Source of the DNA: Setoptus koraiensis
Taxonomy: Eukaryota > Arthropoda
Direction of reading: 5' to 3'
DNA length: 64,000 nucleotides
Assembly: GCA_048013815.1 (NCBI GenBank)
Contig: CM106586.1
Location: 15,872,001-15,936,000, forward strand
Of this stretch, positions 12,600 through 24,468 are shown in pieces; positions within the stretch are counted from its first letter, which is position 1; each line of letters opens with the position of its first letter. Both the position numbers and the translations under genes were made by a program. The notes under the pieces were generated by a model. It made no database searches and was not told the origin of the DNA. It saw only the letters and a list, made by a program, of their open reading frames with translations.

Positions 12600-12623
12600 C
12601 TCTTTAGTATATATACTAAAGAG
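12600..12623. repeat. Perfect 24-bp palindrome centred on TATATA
   Basis: CTCTTTAGTATA followed by its exact reverse complement, with no spacer. A second AT-rich near-palindrome (TATATATCGCTATATATA) lies about 50 bases upstream at 12542-12559. Confidence -1.
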
Positions 12624-13059
12624 ATTAAGCGCTGTTTGCTCGGCCCGCCGCTTGGCGACACACTGGACAGAGCACAAACTGCACAAAACGGAACAGAGTA
12701 CGCAAACGAGAGAAACTCCGCCAGCGACACCTACACTCTGTAGGCCACAGAGGCCCTCTGTCAGAGGGTTGACACAACCAGATATTACCAGAGAAACCAG
12801 GCAAACTAGAGAAACAGAAACAGAGATTTGTGTTTGTAGCGCGGTGTCTTGTTGCGACGGCCGGCCGTCGAGTGCGCGGCGTGGCGGCCAGTCCGCGCGC
12901 CCGTATCTCGCAATTGTTAAATCTATTATTATTTGTAGCCGCGCCGCGCTTATCTCTTTCATCGATCTTACGCAGCTTATATAGGCACAGCTTACGTAAC
13001 ACACGTAAGAGCGCTGACATACTGTGGGCGCAGTTAGCGCGTGTACAACACTGTTTACC

Positions 13060-13128
13060 GTTGTGTAACTGTACGTGTTGTGCAACTGTACGTGTTGTGT
13101 AACTGTGCGTTTTGTGCAACTGTGCGCC
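13060..13128. promoter_or_regulatory. Four C/EBP-like decamers in a 17-bp-period array
   Basis: GTTGTGTAAC (13060), GTTGTGCAAC (13077), GTTGTGTAAC (13094) and TTTGTGCAAC (13111) are spaced exactly 17 bases apart. TTGTGCAA is a known C/EBP-type recognition half-palindrome, and binding here is inference. CTTACGTAAC lies nearby at 12991-13000. Confidence -1.
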
Positions 13129-13169
13129 GCCAGTGCAAAGTCCAAATTGCGCGTGTTGCACAATTTGGC

Positions 13170-13307
13170 GCCGCTAGTTGGCGCCGCTAGTTGGCATCGG
13201 CGGTGGTTGGCATCGGCGGTGGTTGGCATTGGTAGTGGGCATCGGTAGTTGCTGACGGTAGTTGCCGACGGTAGTTGTTGACGGCAGTTGTTGACGGCAG
13301 TTGTTGC
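13170..13307. repeat. Degenerate GTTGGCATCGGCGGTG / GTTGACGGCA array
   Basis: Two 16-base units GTTGGCATCGGCGGTG are followed by progressively changed 13-16 base units ending in GTTGTTGACGGCA. The gradient of divergence suggests growth from one end. Confidence -1.
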
Positions 13308-13559
13308 GTAAGAGGCCAACGGGCAATTGAATTGTTGAGTTGTTGTTGTTGCTCTGTTCGCGCCTATATATCAATTTCTGCACACACACACACACGCACA
13401 CGCTCGCTGCCCAGAGCCGTGCGGCACAGCGCGTTCGCTGAGTCGCCACGAGCGGGGGCCCCGTTCGCTCGTGGCCCGCACTTGTGTTACTGTGCGCCCT
13501 GTGCATGTTACGGCCTCGGCTGTTGTGGTCGCTATCTGCTCGTACAAGATAACGGCGGC

Positions 13560-13598
13560 GTAACAGAGTGTCGTCGCGAGCCGACAACACTCTGTTAC
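13560..13598. repeat. 12-bp perfect inverted repeat ending in a TTAC/GTAA pair
   Basis: GTAACAGAGTGT (13560-13571) pairs with ACACTCTGTTAC (13587-13598). The loop can pair further (GTCG/CGAC). The right flank continues into GTTACATAAC, one of the recurrent bZIP-like words. Confidence -1.
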
Positions 13599-13685
13599 AT
13601 AACCAACTAAAACAACTGCAACTGCAGTCGGTCTAACGCTGCGTGCGACTGCCCGTGTAAGTCGCGCCCAAACAAACTGACCATT

Positions 13686-13733
13686 GTCCGGCCGTCCGGC
13701 TGTCCGGCTGTCCGGCTGTCCGACTGACCGGCC
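13686..13733. repeat. Tandem array, 8-bp period (GTCCGGCT), about 6 copies
   Basis: Near-perfect octamers run head to tail and end in the degenerate GACCGGCC. Confidence -1.
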
Positions 13734-13802
13734 GCCGCTCCGCTGACCGGTGCTGCAAGCGGCGCCCGACGCGCCCCCTGAGCGACGCATCGAGCGAGTG
13801 CA

Positions 13803-13853
13803 ATAGATGTGAGCGAAATAGATGTGAGCGAAATAGATGTGAGCGAAATAGAT
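13803..13853. repeat. Tandem array, 15-bp period (ATAGATGTGAGCGAA), 3.4 copies
   Basis: Three identical copies and a partial fourth. The minus-strand frame gives a five-residue FRSHL repeat, taken as incidental. Confidence -1.
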
Positions 13854-15164
13854 GGATAAATGGAGATAACACGCACACGCACACACAATGTGCAAGGCGC
13901 GACAGCACGAGCAGCACGAGAATAAAGTTGTCGTGCGTGTGCGTGTCCAATAAAGTTGTCGACACGCACACGGCCGTCGGCACCTGAGCTTCGCGCTCGA
14001 CTTGTGCCCGGCGCTGGCCGTTGCCCGAGCGACGGCTCAACGGGCGCTTTATACCGGCGACCTCACACCGGCGACCCCATATCAGCGACTTTTCAGCGGG
14101 CGCCACTTCCTGGAGCGGAATTTGCCACACAAAAAAAAACGCCCGCTCGCGACAAAGAAACGGGTCGAGTGCGGCGCCAGCAGCCGACCAGCAACTTGTC
14201 AGCGTTGGTCGGCGAGTGGGCGTGCGCGCCCGCCGCGCCGACGGGCCCGGTCGACGCGGCAGCTATTGCGCAATGGGCGACCGCGTCGCTCGTTCGGGGG
14301 CGCGCACATAAGCTCACTATCACTCACTATATTATCGCAGTCACCATATTATTGCATTTGCCCCACACACACACAATACAATAAAAAAAATGAATACAAT
14401 GAATTATTGAGTTATGTCGGGTGGCCGCCGGAAACGGAAGTGGTGCGCGGGGATTTGTCACTTGTGCGCGTTATGTGCGCGTTGTGTGCGCGTTGTGTGC
14501 GCGCCAATGACGCGACTCTGGTGACTCGACTGCCCGGCGCGTCAATACAAAGGCCTATAAAGGTGCCCCGTTTAGTTGCTCGGGTGGCCGCTCGAGCTTG
14601 GGCCGGCGCGTCGTTATTCGGGGGTCACGTTATTGTCATGATAAATATCGGCCGTTGGCAGCTACAACAACAACAGCGACCGACTGGCTTTAATAAAGCA
14701 CCGCACTAGCATCAACTCACACTGCGAATCGTCTGTTGGCCCCCATTCCGGCACCCCCCCGTTTGGCCGGAATCTGGCCCAACACACCCACGCCGGACAC
14801 ACCCCCACATCCATCTTGGTGACGGGAGCAGCTATCAGTGCTATCTATGCCGTAATAAGCCGTTGACATAACCCAAAGTTAGCCGTGCTCGTATCAGCGT
14901 GTGTGTTGACGGAGAAATGTACAAGGTGTCGCTGCTGACAGCTCACAATGGTTGTCGCTGTTGTTGTTGTTGTTGTTGTAAAATAAGTGGCGACCGACAA
15001 GATGTCGCCACTCTCGTCTGTTTGGTCGTCGTCGTGTCTTATGTAACCGTTAGTTTTTTAATTTAATGCCGGCGCAAGTCTGCGTGTTGTGTCGCTTGTC
15101 AACAAGTCGCCTAGCGGTCGACGCTGTGACTGTGACAGCTCGGCGGCGCAGCATCTTGTCAGCC

Positions 15165-15535
15165 CAACAACAGCAACAACAACAACGACAACAACAACAA
15201 CGACGACGACAACAACAACAACAACAACGACGACGACGACGACGACGACGACAACAACAGACAAATGCGGTGTGTGTCGCAACAACAACGGCCACCGCCG
15301 CCAACAAACTCGCCATGTTACACGACTATATTACACAACACGCGCTGTCTTGTTGGCGCTGCTCGTCGGTTGTTTGTGTGTCTCGCTAGACGGAAAACAG
15401 TTGTCGACACGAGATATGACACGGCCTCTGCTCAAGGCTGCGTATGACGTGTTATGTAACGTTGTCGCTGTTGTTGTTGCTGTTGTTGTCGCCGTTGTTG
15501 TTGTTGTTGTTGTTGTTGTTGTCGTTGCTGCTGTC
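15165..15535. repeat. Opposed CAA/CGA (15165-15261) and GTT (15461-15535) triplet tracts
   Basis: Interrupted CAACAACGACGAC repeats are followed 200 bases later by GTTGTTGTTG repeats, so the two are roughly complementary when inverted. Each tract leaves long stop-free frames that are not genes. Confidence -1.
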
Positions 15536-15888
15536 GGCCATCAGCGAGCCAGTTGGCTTGGTTGCGTCAGTCGACCGGTCGGCGCCTCACTCACTGACTC
15601 ACGCCTAAATCGGCTCGTTGTTGGTGTTGTTGGCGACAACAGCAACAACACACAACGGCAACAACGGCAACAACGACAACGCACAATATATGCGCACAAC
15701 GGTACGTGCATATCGGATGAGCCGACCGTTCGAGCCAGATAGCGCGTTATTAATAACGCGCCTCACTCGCTCCCCATTGGCCCCGATGGCGCCCAGCCCC
15801 CATTCAATTTGCATGTAAACAACAATGTGTGAACTGCCCTATATGCACTCGTACACCTTGCACGTCATCATGAGTAGCGCGCACACAC

Positions 15889-15980
15889 ATTACGTAACAA
15901 CAATACTACGTATATTACGTAACTATACGTATATTACGCAACTATACGTATATTACGTAACTATACGTATATTACGTAAT
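15889..15980. promoter_or_regulatory. Array of ATTACGTAAC/T bZIP-like palindromes, 19-bp period
   Basis: ATTACGTAAC at 15889-15898 is followed by four 19-base units (TACGTATATTACGTAACTA) starting at 15907, 15926, 15945 and 15964. Each holds TATTACGTAA or its variant TATTACGCAA. TTACGTAA is the known PAR-type bZIP consensus palindrome. Occupancy and function are inferred only from sequence likeness. Confidence -1.
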
Positions 15981-18900
15981 GTATGTATGCGTGTGCTAAC
16001 AATCGTTAGGACAACCGTTAGTTTGAGATTATGTAACCAGACAGCACAACATGCGCACACCATAATGATGGATCTCTTGCGCTCTATACACTCGCTGGCT
16101 GGCAGATTGTATTAGTGTATGGCTAGCTACATAATAATATGTACTACTTACTTGCTGCCACGTACTGCGCTGCATTGCGTGCACGTACTACGTGCCAGTA
16201 AGTATTACCTAACACGCATTACGCGCGCACTATTACGCGTAATATTCACACAACGCGCGCATAGAGTTATGACTGAGTGTGGTGGCTTATGAGAAATGAG
16301 ACACCCCAGACGACGACGACCCGACCTACTGAGCCAGTGATTGCATCATCCAGTGCTGACGGCACCCTGGTGGTGGCCCAGTTAATCATGGCGCCGTGCG
16401 TATATTGGCTCAACCGCCACTAGTGGACATGATGAGCTCGGCTTGCTGTCGCCAATCAACAACAGCGCCAACAACCGGACAACAACAAGCCCAAACTGTG
16501 ATAACGACCCAATAATCTGGCCCCTGTTTGCCACTCTTTAATCTGGCATCTGGTCATCTCTGGCCCCCTATTGGCCGAACCCGCGACAGGTTGCCGCAAC
16601 GGGGCTAATTGAACCGATGGCTCCATGTCGGTGCCAGCGAGCCTCGTCGACACCCTCGGATCCGGATCCGGACCCCAGACTCGCGATTCGGGGTCGAGAC
16701 TCTCGATTCGGACTTGAGATTATCGACGCCAGGGCCGAGCGACTTGCATGAAACTCGCCGCTGGAGGGCGCCCTCATTTTTGCGTGCCACGCCGGCTCAC
16801 CTGTCGTCGCTCGTTTTGTCGACTCGTTGTGCGCCGATTTTGCGCTGGCCAACCGGCACACAAACACGAAGAAATCACAGGGATGCACCTTGCACAGAAC
16901 AGATAAAGCGAGAAATAAATTGGGCGCCCAAATAGAAAAATAATAACCGACAAACGATTTTTTCTTGCAAAACTTGCAAAGATTGTGAAAGTTGCTCGCC
17001 AAAAAATCGTGAAAGTTGCTGGCGAAATTGGTGAAAGTCGCTGGCTCGAGTTGCGCGGAAATCTCCGCCGGCCGCATCTCGTCTCACTGGACTGGATTAT
17101 CTTGGACTCGCACACGGTGGGCCCCATTTAACTATTTTGAAATCTTTTCGCTCGTCTTTGGGGCGCCTGGCGGCGCCATCACTTAGGCTGGCACCATTAG
17201 GCGACTGTGCCCAGAGTTCCCCAGAGTGAGGGGCGCCGCAAGGAGCGAAAGCCACACAAAAGGGGCTCGCAGGGACCCGCAAGCCGCGCTGCCAATCGAC
17301 GGCGCGCTGTGGCGCCGAAATATCGTAAAGTATCCTATCGCAGGCACAAGGGGCGCTGCTGGCAGTGGTGCAAAAATGATGCGGCCAACTCTATTAAATG
17401 GGCACTGTCTAAATTATTACATCATTAAGCGTTTTGTTGTTTTTGGAGATGGGGCTGCTGTGAAAAACTGACTGCCGCCAGCGCCACCCAGAAGTGGGCC
17501 ACTTTTTGCCGCACCGGCTGCTGTGTGAGCAGGGGCCCCATTATTGGGCCCATTATCGGCATCACAATAACGCACAGCACAATAATGGCAACGATCGGGC
17601 GTTATTGTGAGGGGCGCTTTGGGCGCGCCAAAAAACTCGACTTTTGACTAAATTTTTAGTCAAAAAACGAAAAGTGAGCGCGGCTATAAAACCGATGAGG
17701 CCTCGCAACAACAAATAAGTAAGCCTAACTAATAAGCTGACAAGTGACTGCGCGCCATAACAAGCGCCCCCACAAGACGGCGCCCCATTTTTTCTGGCCG
17801 AGCGTTGGGGGCTGCCGCGCGGGGCCCCGTTTGGCCTGGCGCGATTGTGCTGTGTCGCGCCAGAGTGGCGCCGCCAACATTGGACATTTATGAACATTGT
17901 TTACAGTGAAAATACAAAACAAAATGATCAGCGGTCTTGTTCGGCCCGTGTGTCCCGCGCGCCGGCAGCGGACGCTCGGCCGGCCCGCGGCTGGCGCCCC
18001 GTTTTGCTTTGTTTTCGTGCTTTGTTATGTTGTGCATTATGCAACTGCTGCCACCGCGTGCCGTCGTGTGACTTATCGGGCGCCGCCAATTGCGTCATCG
18101 GCATGCACGCCCGTCGTTGTATCTATATATTGTGTGCGCATTGTGCAGCCGGGTTCAATTGAGATGTCTGTTGCAGCCGGTGCCACAAGTCGGCCAGAGT
18201 CGGTGGCTCACTTATCTCATATTATCTTACAATCTGTGATTTCGTCGGAACAACTGCGCCCGTTGCGGCGCCTTCGAATCGGTTCGAAGCGAAATATTCG
18301 AGCGAACATTCGCTCGAACATTCGCTCTAATATCGCGACACTGTCGCTGCCGGCCGCCGAGCGGCTCAATCGGCGAACACAATCAAAATAACGACTCGGC
18401 GCGACGCTTTAATCGCCGCCAACGCTGCTGTCGTTAGTTGTCACAATTGCCGCTGGCGCCGCCGTGCCATATGTCGTCGAAATTAATAGAATAAATTATT
18501 AAATTATTCATTGGTCGCCCTAATAGCGTGCCGAAATGCCGGCTCATGTCGCCCGGTGCCGGCTCGCCGGCAGCCCGACGGCCGACAATCGGCAACTCGC
18601 TGCCAACTGACAACTCGCCGACAACTGACGGGCCCTGGCTAGACCGGCCGTCTAACCAGGCACAGCCAGCGACAGTTGCGGACGATCAGCGCCGCTTGCG
18701 CCGACCATCGGCGACCCGGCCGGCCGGCCGACTGTTAGCGGGCATTAGCGGGCGCAATTAGCCGGAACGGGCGAGAGTGAATTGAGAAACAATTATTAAG
18801 TGAATTGAAAAACAATTAATTGCGCATTCATTTTGCGAGCGAATCCACAATTAATTGAACAGCGGCCAGGTCGCGCATAGGGTCGCGGCTTGCCATTTGC

Positions 18901-19063
18901 GGCGGTCGTCGGCCGCCGCTCGCAATTGTCGGCGGTCGCGGGCAGTTGTTGCGCGCCCGCTAGCCGACGCCGGCCGATAGCGGTTTGGCGCCAGCGGCGG
19001 CGCTTCATTGCGCATCAAGGACGACGACCTGTCGTTACGCAACAACTGGCCTGCGCGCGGGTC

Positions 19064-19141
19064 TGTCCCGCTCGGCAAGACGGACAGGCGGGCCCGGCAA
19101 GACGGACAGGCGGGCCCGGCAAGACAGACGTCTTGCCGGGC
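19064..19141. repeat. 22-bp tandem array ending in a 12-bp inverted repeat
   Basis: GGCAAGACGGACAGGCGGGC units repeat, and the last copy (GCCCGGCAAGAC, 19114-19125) meets its reverse complement GTCTTGCCGGGC (19130-19141) over the loop AGAC. One unit seems to have inverted at the array edge. Confidence -1.
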
Positions 19142-20706
19142 GGGACAGACCCGCCCAGTGGGACGCACGGATGCGCCCAATGGGCACGGCGACGGTTGGC
19201 CGGCCCGACGAGACAAGACGAGAGAAGGCAAGGCAACCGCCTAGTCGGGCGACAAATCGCCGGCTTACCGAGCGCGATAATTGAGACGCCGGGCCATCGG
19301 GACTCCGCAACAGTGTGCGGCCGCCGCAGAGGGCGACAACATACATAAGACTACACAAGTTGAGACATAAGTTATACGAGTGTCACAATGCGCATTACGC
19401 AATAATGTGGCTGTGATAAAATGGTGGCGACATTTTATTATACATTTTCAATTTATAAGCAACGGCCGGGCAATAATTTATATGGCAGTTGGCGGGCCGG
19501 TCGGCGCGCTAATGGCGCCCGGCACGCAAGCGAGCGATCGGGCCGCTCGCTCATTACGAGAGAGTGTCATAAATTGAATGGTCCGACGACAAGTCAATTA
19601 TCTGGCGCTGTCGTGAGTTGTGTCGATAACTTGTCACTTATCTCGCCAAGTGGGCCACTTGTGCCACTTGCGCCACTTGCGGCCGACTTGCGGGCCGGCG
19701 ACTCGCGAGCGGCCAACTAGCGGGCGGCCGACTTGGCCGCTAAGCCGGCCACTTATTTCCAGCGAGTTGTATCATCGAGTTACGCAATAAATTTGCGTTA
19801 TTCTCGCCGTCGCGCCCGGCATCTCGACACGCCGATATTGACAGTGCCGATATTGACAATATCGGTTATGCGTGCCGCGGGGCCCGCGTCACAGTTGGGC
19901 CGCTCCGCAAGCCGCTCTGCGACACGCGGAAATCTGGCCCAGATAGCGCGCAAAGCGCGGTTATCGGGCGCGCCTGTCGGGCGCGGTTTATCGGGTTTTA
20001 TCGGCGTCAATTGGCTGCGTGTGTTGTGACGGCATGAATCAACGACAATATAGTGTATTGTTGTTTATCGGCTTTTAGTTGTTCTTGCCAAATGGCGCTG
20101 CGTTCGCGCGTTACGTAACCGTGGCCGCGAACGCCGGGCGCCGCTTTCACACAGCTCACGGGCTTCGCAGACTTTATAGGCCGACTGGCTGGCAATGTAA
20201 ATATATGAACATATACACTTACAAATGTGTGCATGTTTATGCGTATGTTTTATTGGGGCCCGGCGGCGGCCCTCGCAATTGTCGGGCGGCGCGGCGCGAT
20301 TATCCGGGCTTCTGTCGCCGCTCGCTCCAGCCGCCGCGCTGGCCGCTCGGGAAACATGCGGCTCGGGCGCGATATTATGCAGATTAGGCGGCGCCAGTGT
20401 GCGCGCGGCGGCCGCGCCACGCAGACCGGACTGGATTGCGCAACGCGCTGGCGCCCATCAATCGGCTTGTGAATAAGAAGAGCGGATTCCTCTAATCCGC
20501 GGCCTGGCGCGTCTCCGCGATCGGCCCGCACGGCTCCTCGGGCTCGGCGGCGCCCGAAGCCGTCGAAGGCGCCGAGTCAAAAGTCAGATGGCTTCGAGTT
20601 ACTCAAGCAAGCAGCACACATTGTTGTCCCGACAACGGTGCAACAATGCAGTGGTGCACGGTGCGACAATGGAGGGGTGCACCGTGCGACAATGTGGCGG
20701 TGCAAA

Positions 20707-20770
20707 AGTGCAATGGTGCGGCGGTGCAGTGGTGCAACAGTGCAATGGTGCGGCGGTGCAGTGGTGCACA
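20707..20770. repeat. 32-bp direct duplication inside a GTGCAAT/GGTGC-rich block
   Basis: Two nearly identical 32-base copies (20707-20738, 20739-20770) begin AGTGCAATGGTGCGGCGGTG. They sit within a broader 20635-20775 block of GTGCRAYRRTGS words. Confidence -1.
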
Positions 20771-21290
20771 GGTACGGTCTCTGGGAGGCGATGGAACAAT
20801 CGCAAGCAAAACAGCATAAGGCCCGTCAACTGGGCAACAATGCGCACCAACAACAATCGCCGATGATGACAATTGTCATTTAATGACAACAATAATAACG
20901 ATAATTATTCGATTATGTTGCGCAACGCACCGTGCCGTCGTTGTCGTCGGTTGTTGTCTGTTGTTGTCGCTTGTTGTTGCCGGTTGTTGTCGGTTGTTGT
21001 CGGTTGTTGTCGCTGTCGTTGTTGTAGTTGTCGCCGTTGTTGCGTCACACACACACACACCGTGTCAGACGACATTGTACGGCTGACGGCGACACGGTAA
21101 ATACGGTGTAAATATGATGTAAGTATGACAATCACACAAACAGTCGCGCAGGCACTGACACAAACACTCACCTGTGCGCACCAGCACAAATACAGGCAGC
21201 CAACAAATGAAGAGATCGAGCGACCGAAGGCAGCGACATGCCGAGCATGTCAACAATTGTTTCGTCGTCGTCGTCGTTGTTGTTGTTGTC

Positions 21291-21321
<31 letters not shown>

Positions 21322-22280
21322 TTGTCGTCGTCGTCATCGTCGTCGCCGCCGTCCAACAAACAGGCCGATGGCGAGTCGCTGTTGTCGCATTGTTGTTACA
21401 TAATACATAATCAAATCACTTTGTCACTTTGTTGGCCCTTTCAATGGGTGGGTGCTCTACTGCTGCTGCTGCTGCCGCAATCGTCAATACCTGTTTGTCG
21501 ACAAAGTCTCTCCATAAATAACAATATTTATATATCATTCACTCGCACACATACAAGCGAGCGAGCGAGCGACCATTAGTGCGCGCAACAACCAAAACAA
21601 CAATGACCGACTGCTTATGCTAATGACACAAGCACACCAGATTATGCAATAATAGCGGCCATTTATCTATGGCGATCATCATCACATTTGCATACGCGCC
21701 GTGCTGTGTCGTTGTGTTTGTGTGTCGCATTGCGCAACACAAATAACGACGACAACCACAACAACTGCTCAGCCAACAACCACACAGGCAACAACCACAC
21801 AGACAACGGCAACAACAACAGCAACAACAACGGCAACAAAGTTGCGCAACAGCAACTGCTGACCGGACAAATGCCCACAAGTTTGCGCGCGCCGACAATG
21901 AGCCCGCAAACGAGCAAACTAAATTACAATATTCAATTTAATGCGGCCCGAGCACACGTACGCCGCCAGTTGCATTAAATTAAATCTTTTATCTTTTATT
22001 TTATGCTCGCTGCCTTTGTGCTCGCCGGACAGCCGAGAGCGCCGATTAGGCCGGCCGCCGAGACTGTCGCGGCCGGCGACGGTCAGTTGCGGCGGCCGGT
22101 CAGGGCGTTGTTGCCGTTGTTGTTGTTGCTGTTGTTGCTGTCGTTGTTGCCGTTGTCGTTGTTGCCGTTGCTGTTGTTGCTGCTGGCTGGCTTGTGGGGC
22201 TGGCGTGACAAGTTGCGTCTCGACTCGAGACTCTCGAGCCATCGACACCGACAGCGTTTGCGCCCGCTCAGCACTGGAGG

Positions 22281-22428
22281 GCGCCCTGGCCGGCAGTTCG
22301 TATAGTGGCCGGCAGTTCGTATAGTGGCCGCCAGCCGATATAGTGGCCGCCAGTTTATACAGTGGCCACCAATTTATACAGTGGCCGCCAGTTCGCGCAC
22401 TGGCCGCCAGTCGATACAGTGGCCGGCT
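22281..22428. repeat. Tandem array, 19-bp period (ATACAGTGGCCGCCAGTTY), nearly 8 copies
   Basis: Units start at 22281, 22300, 22319, 22338, 22357, 22376, 22395 and 22414. The TGGCCGSCAG core is kept in almost all copies while the flanks vary. 19 is not a multiple of 3, which argues against coding use. Confidence -1.
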
Positions 22429-23657
22429 GGGCAAATTGAATGGATCGGCGCAATCTGAATGAATTCAATGTAAGCCGAGAGCTGTCGTGATTTTGTAAAT
22501 CTGATCTGCGCAATCTGGCGATATGTGCGACCTGTGCAATCTGTGAATGACAATTGAAGGTGATCGATGGCCGACACACACACACACACACTGGCAATAA
22601 TTGTAACCTTGCTAAAAAACAACGAGCGCTCGAGGAAGTTGCAGCAGATTGCTGTTCGTGTTGGCTGGCGTCGGGCGGTTGTGCGAGGCTCGCAGAGAGT
22701 GGTTGCCGCTGTTGTTGTTGCCGTTGTTGTTGTTGTTGTTGTTGTTGTTGTGAGCTCAAGTTTTAAGCTCGCAACAACAGCTAACCGATAATTAGACGAG
22801 CATCGTTAGGCAGAAGAAGACGAACAGCGAGCGGCCGACGGGCAGCAAAACAAACGACGAGAGACAAACATATCACACGACACCAGCAACAACAACAGCG
22901 ACAGCGGCAACAACAACAGCAACAACGACAACAGCAACAACAACAGCACCAACAACGGCAACAACAACAGCAACCGCGGCAACAAAGCTCCCTCGGCCGG
23001 CTGCCAGTGGTATGCAAATTAGCGGCCGTCCAGGTGCCGTCTGTTGCAGTTTCAGGGGCACTTGTTCGCCCGCTGTTGTTGTCGTTGCTGTTGTCGTTGC
23101 TGCTGTTGCTGTTGTTGCTGTTGCTGTTGTCGTCGCTGTTGCAATTGCTGTTGTTGCTGTCGAGTGTGTAGTTGTTGCTGCGGTGTTATTTGATACTGGC
23201 CGCTGCGTAACAGGCGCAACCTTGCGACGAGTGCCAGTTGATCGCACAACAGCGTTGCGCAAAACAGCGACAAGACGCCAACAACCGATACAAACAACAA
23301 CAACAGCCCATACAAACAGCAGCAGCAACCAGACAGGTGAATGAAATGGGACGACAATGGCCGAGACAACAGAAACAACAGCCAAACAGCGACAAACAAA
23401 CAAAAGTATCGTCTTGTATGTTATTATCAGCCGCTTGCTCGCTCAACGTTTTATCGTGTCGCTGGCGGCCAATATTGAAAGCTTTGAAGGCTTTGAGGAG
23501 CAGATTCTCGAAATAAATAAACTTGTTGAATGGTTGTGTTACCTTAAGCACAACACACACGCACGCCATTGCCATGGTCCAGTCAGTTCTGTGAGATTCG
23601 CCAGCGAGGAATGTCGTTGCTGTTGCCGTTGTTGTTGCTCTCTGCAACAACAACTGC

Positions 23658-23768
23658 GGGCAACAGCGACGGGCAACAACGACGGGCAACAACGACGGAC
23701 AACAACGACGGACAACAACTACACACAACAACTACACACAACAACTACACACAACAACAACTACAAAC
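23658..23768. repeat. CAACGACGG then ACAACTACACACA arrays within a CAA tract
   Basis: Units of 13 bases (GGGCAACAACGAC, GGACAACAACGAC) switch to 15-base units (ACAACTACACACAAC). This looks like successive slippage expansions in one CAA-rich segment. Confidence -1.
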
Positions 23769-24394
23769 AGCAGCAGCACAAAACACACAAGCGACCATTA
23801 ACCACATCGCAGCAATCAGACAAACGCACAAACGTTGCGCTGATGATCAACTTCCGCTTCTTCTTATTATAATTAACATTGTTGGTCCGATGTGCAGAAT
23901 TTTAATTGTTTCGCTCGCTAATTGGACAAAGACTCATTGCGCTGCAAGCACAATTGGTGGCGCTGCTGTTAATTTGGGCACTGCCCAAACGCTGACAAAT
24001 GAATAGAAGCGCTGCAATGAATTGCCATTCATTTGTCAGTGTTTAGTCATGTAGTTTGGCTAGTCGTGTAGTTTGGGTCATGTTGTTTGGGTCGTGTAGT
24101 CGCTACATTGTAGTCTCGGCTAACCAGACTCTGGTTGGCGGGTCCGCTTCGTGCGGGTCGCCGCTCGAGCGCTGGCTCCGCGACCCGGGCGCACCCGAGC
24201 AGCGGCGGGCCACGCCCGCCCCGGCGGTCCATTAGTGGCGACATTAGCTGGTCAGCTGTTTGAGTGGCTGACACAAGGCGCGCACACACAGTGCCGCTGA
24301 CAGTGGCACAAGCAAGTGTGAGTATTACATAACATGGCTGACATAACGGTCTGTCGGCTTGTTTACCTTTGGCCAACTTTTTTCACCGTGCCTC

Positions 24395-24468
24395 GTGTGT
24401 GTGTGTGTGTGTGTGTGCCTCTAAACATGCCCATTGACACTTCATTGGCGCACACACACACACACACA
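24395..24468. repeat. Inverted pair of dinucleotide runs: (GT)n 24395-24417 and (CA)n 24451-24468
   Basis: About 11 GT units and 9 CA units flank a 33-base spacer, so they can form a stem of about 18-20 bp. Confidence -1.

Larger units (their letters stand above)
9212..15164. other. Gene-free intergenic DNA, 9.2-15.2 kb
   Basis: No conserved coding signal is visible. The 284-residue minus-strand frame at 12465-13319 has no domain and unrelated composition along its length. The region carries minisatellites, a CAA/CAG tract (11189-11341), a GA run (11595-11614), short CA runs (near 12395 and 13380) and bZIP-like palindromes at 12991-13000 and 14265-14274. Nothing was recognised in 10800-11100 or 14640-15050. 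Confidence -1.
15981..22280. other. Gene-free intergenic DNA, 16.0-22.3 kb
   Basis: No gene is recognised. Contents include a degenerate repeat around GTGAAAGTTGC at 16985-17050, a 22-bp tandem array plus hairpin near 19064-19141, a bZIP-like GTTACGTAAC at 20110-20119, a GTGCAATGG-type array near 20635-20770, and GTT/CGT triplet tracts near 20936-21040, 21260-21350 and 22107-22190. Stretches 16000-16900, 17050-18500 and 19200-20100 show nothing definable. Confidence -1.

Noticed and set aside
12465-13319. 284-residue minus-strand open frame.
   Set aside because: No domain, composition shifts along its length, and it crosses two repeat arrays. It is explained by the scarcity of stops in GC- and repeat-rich DNA.
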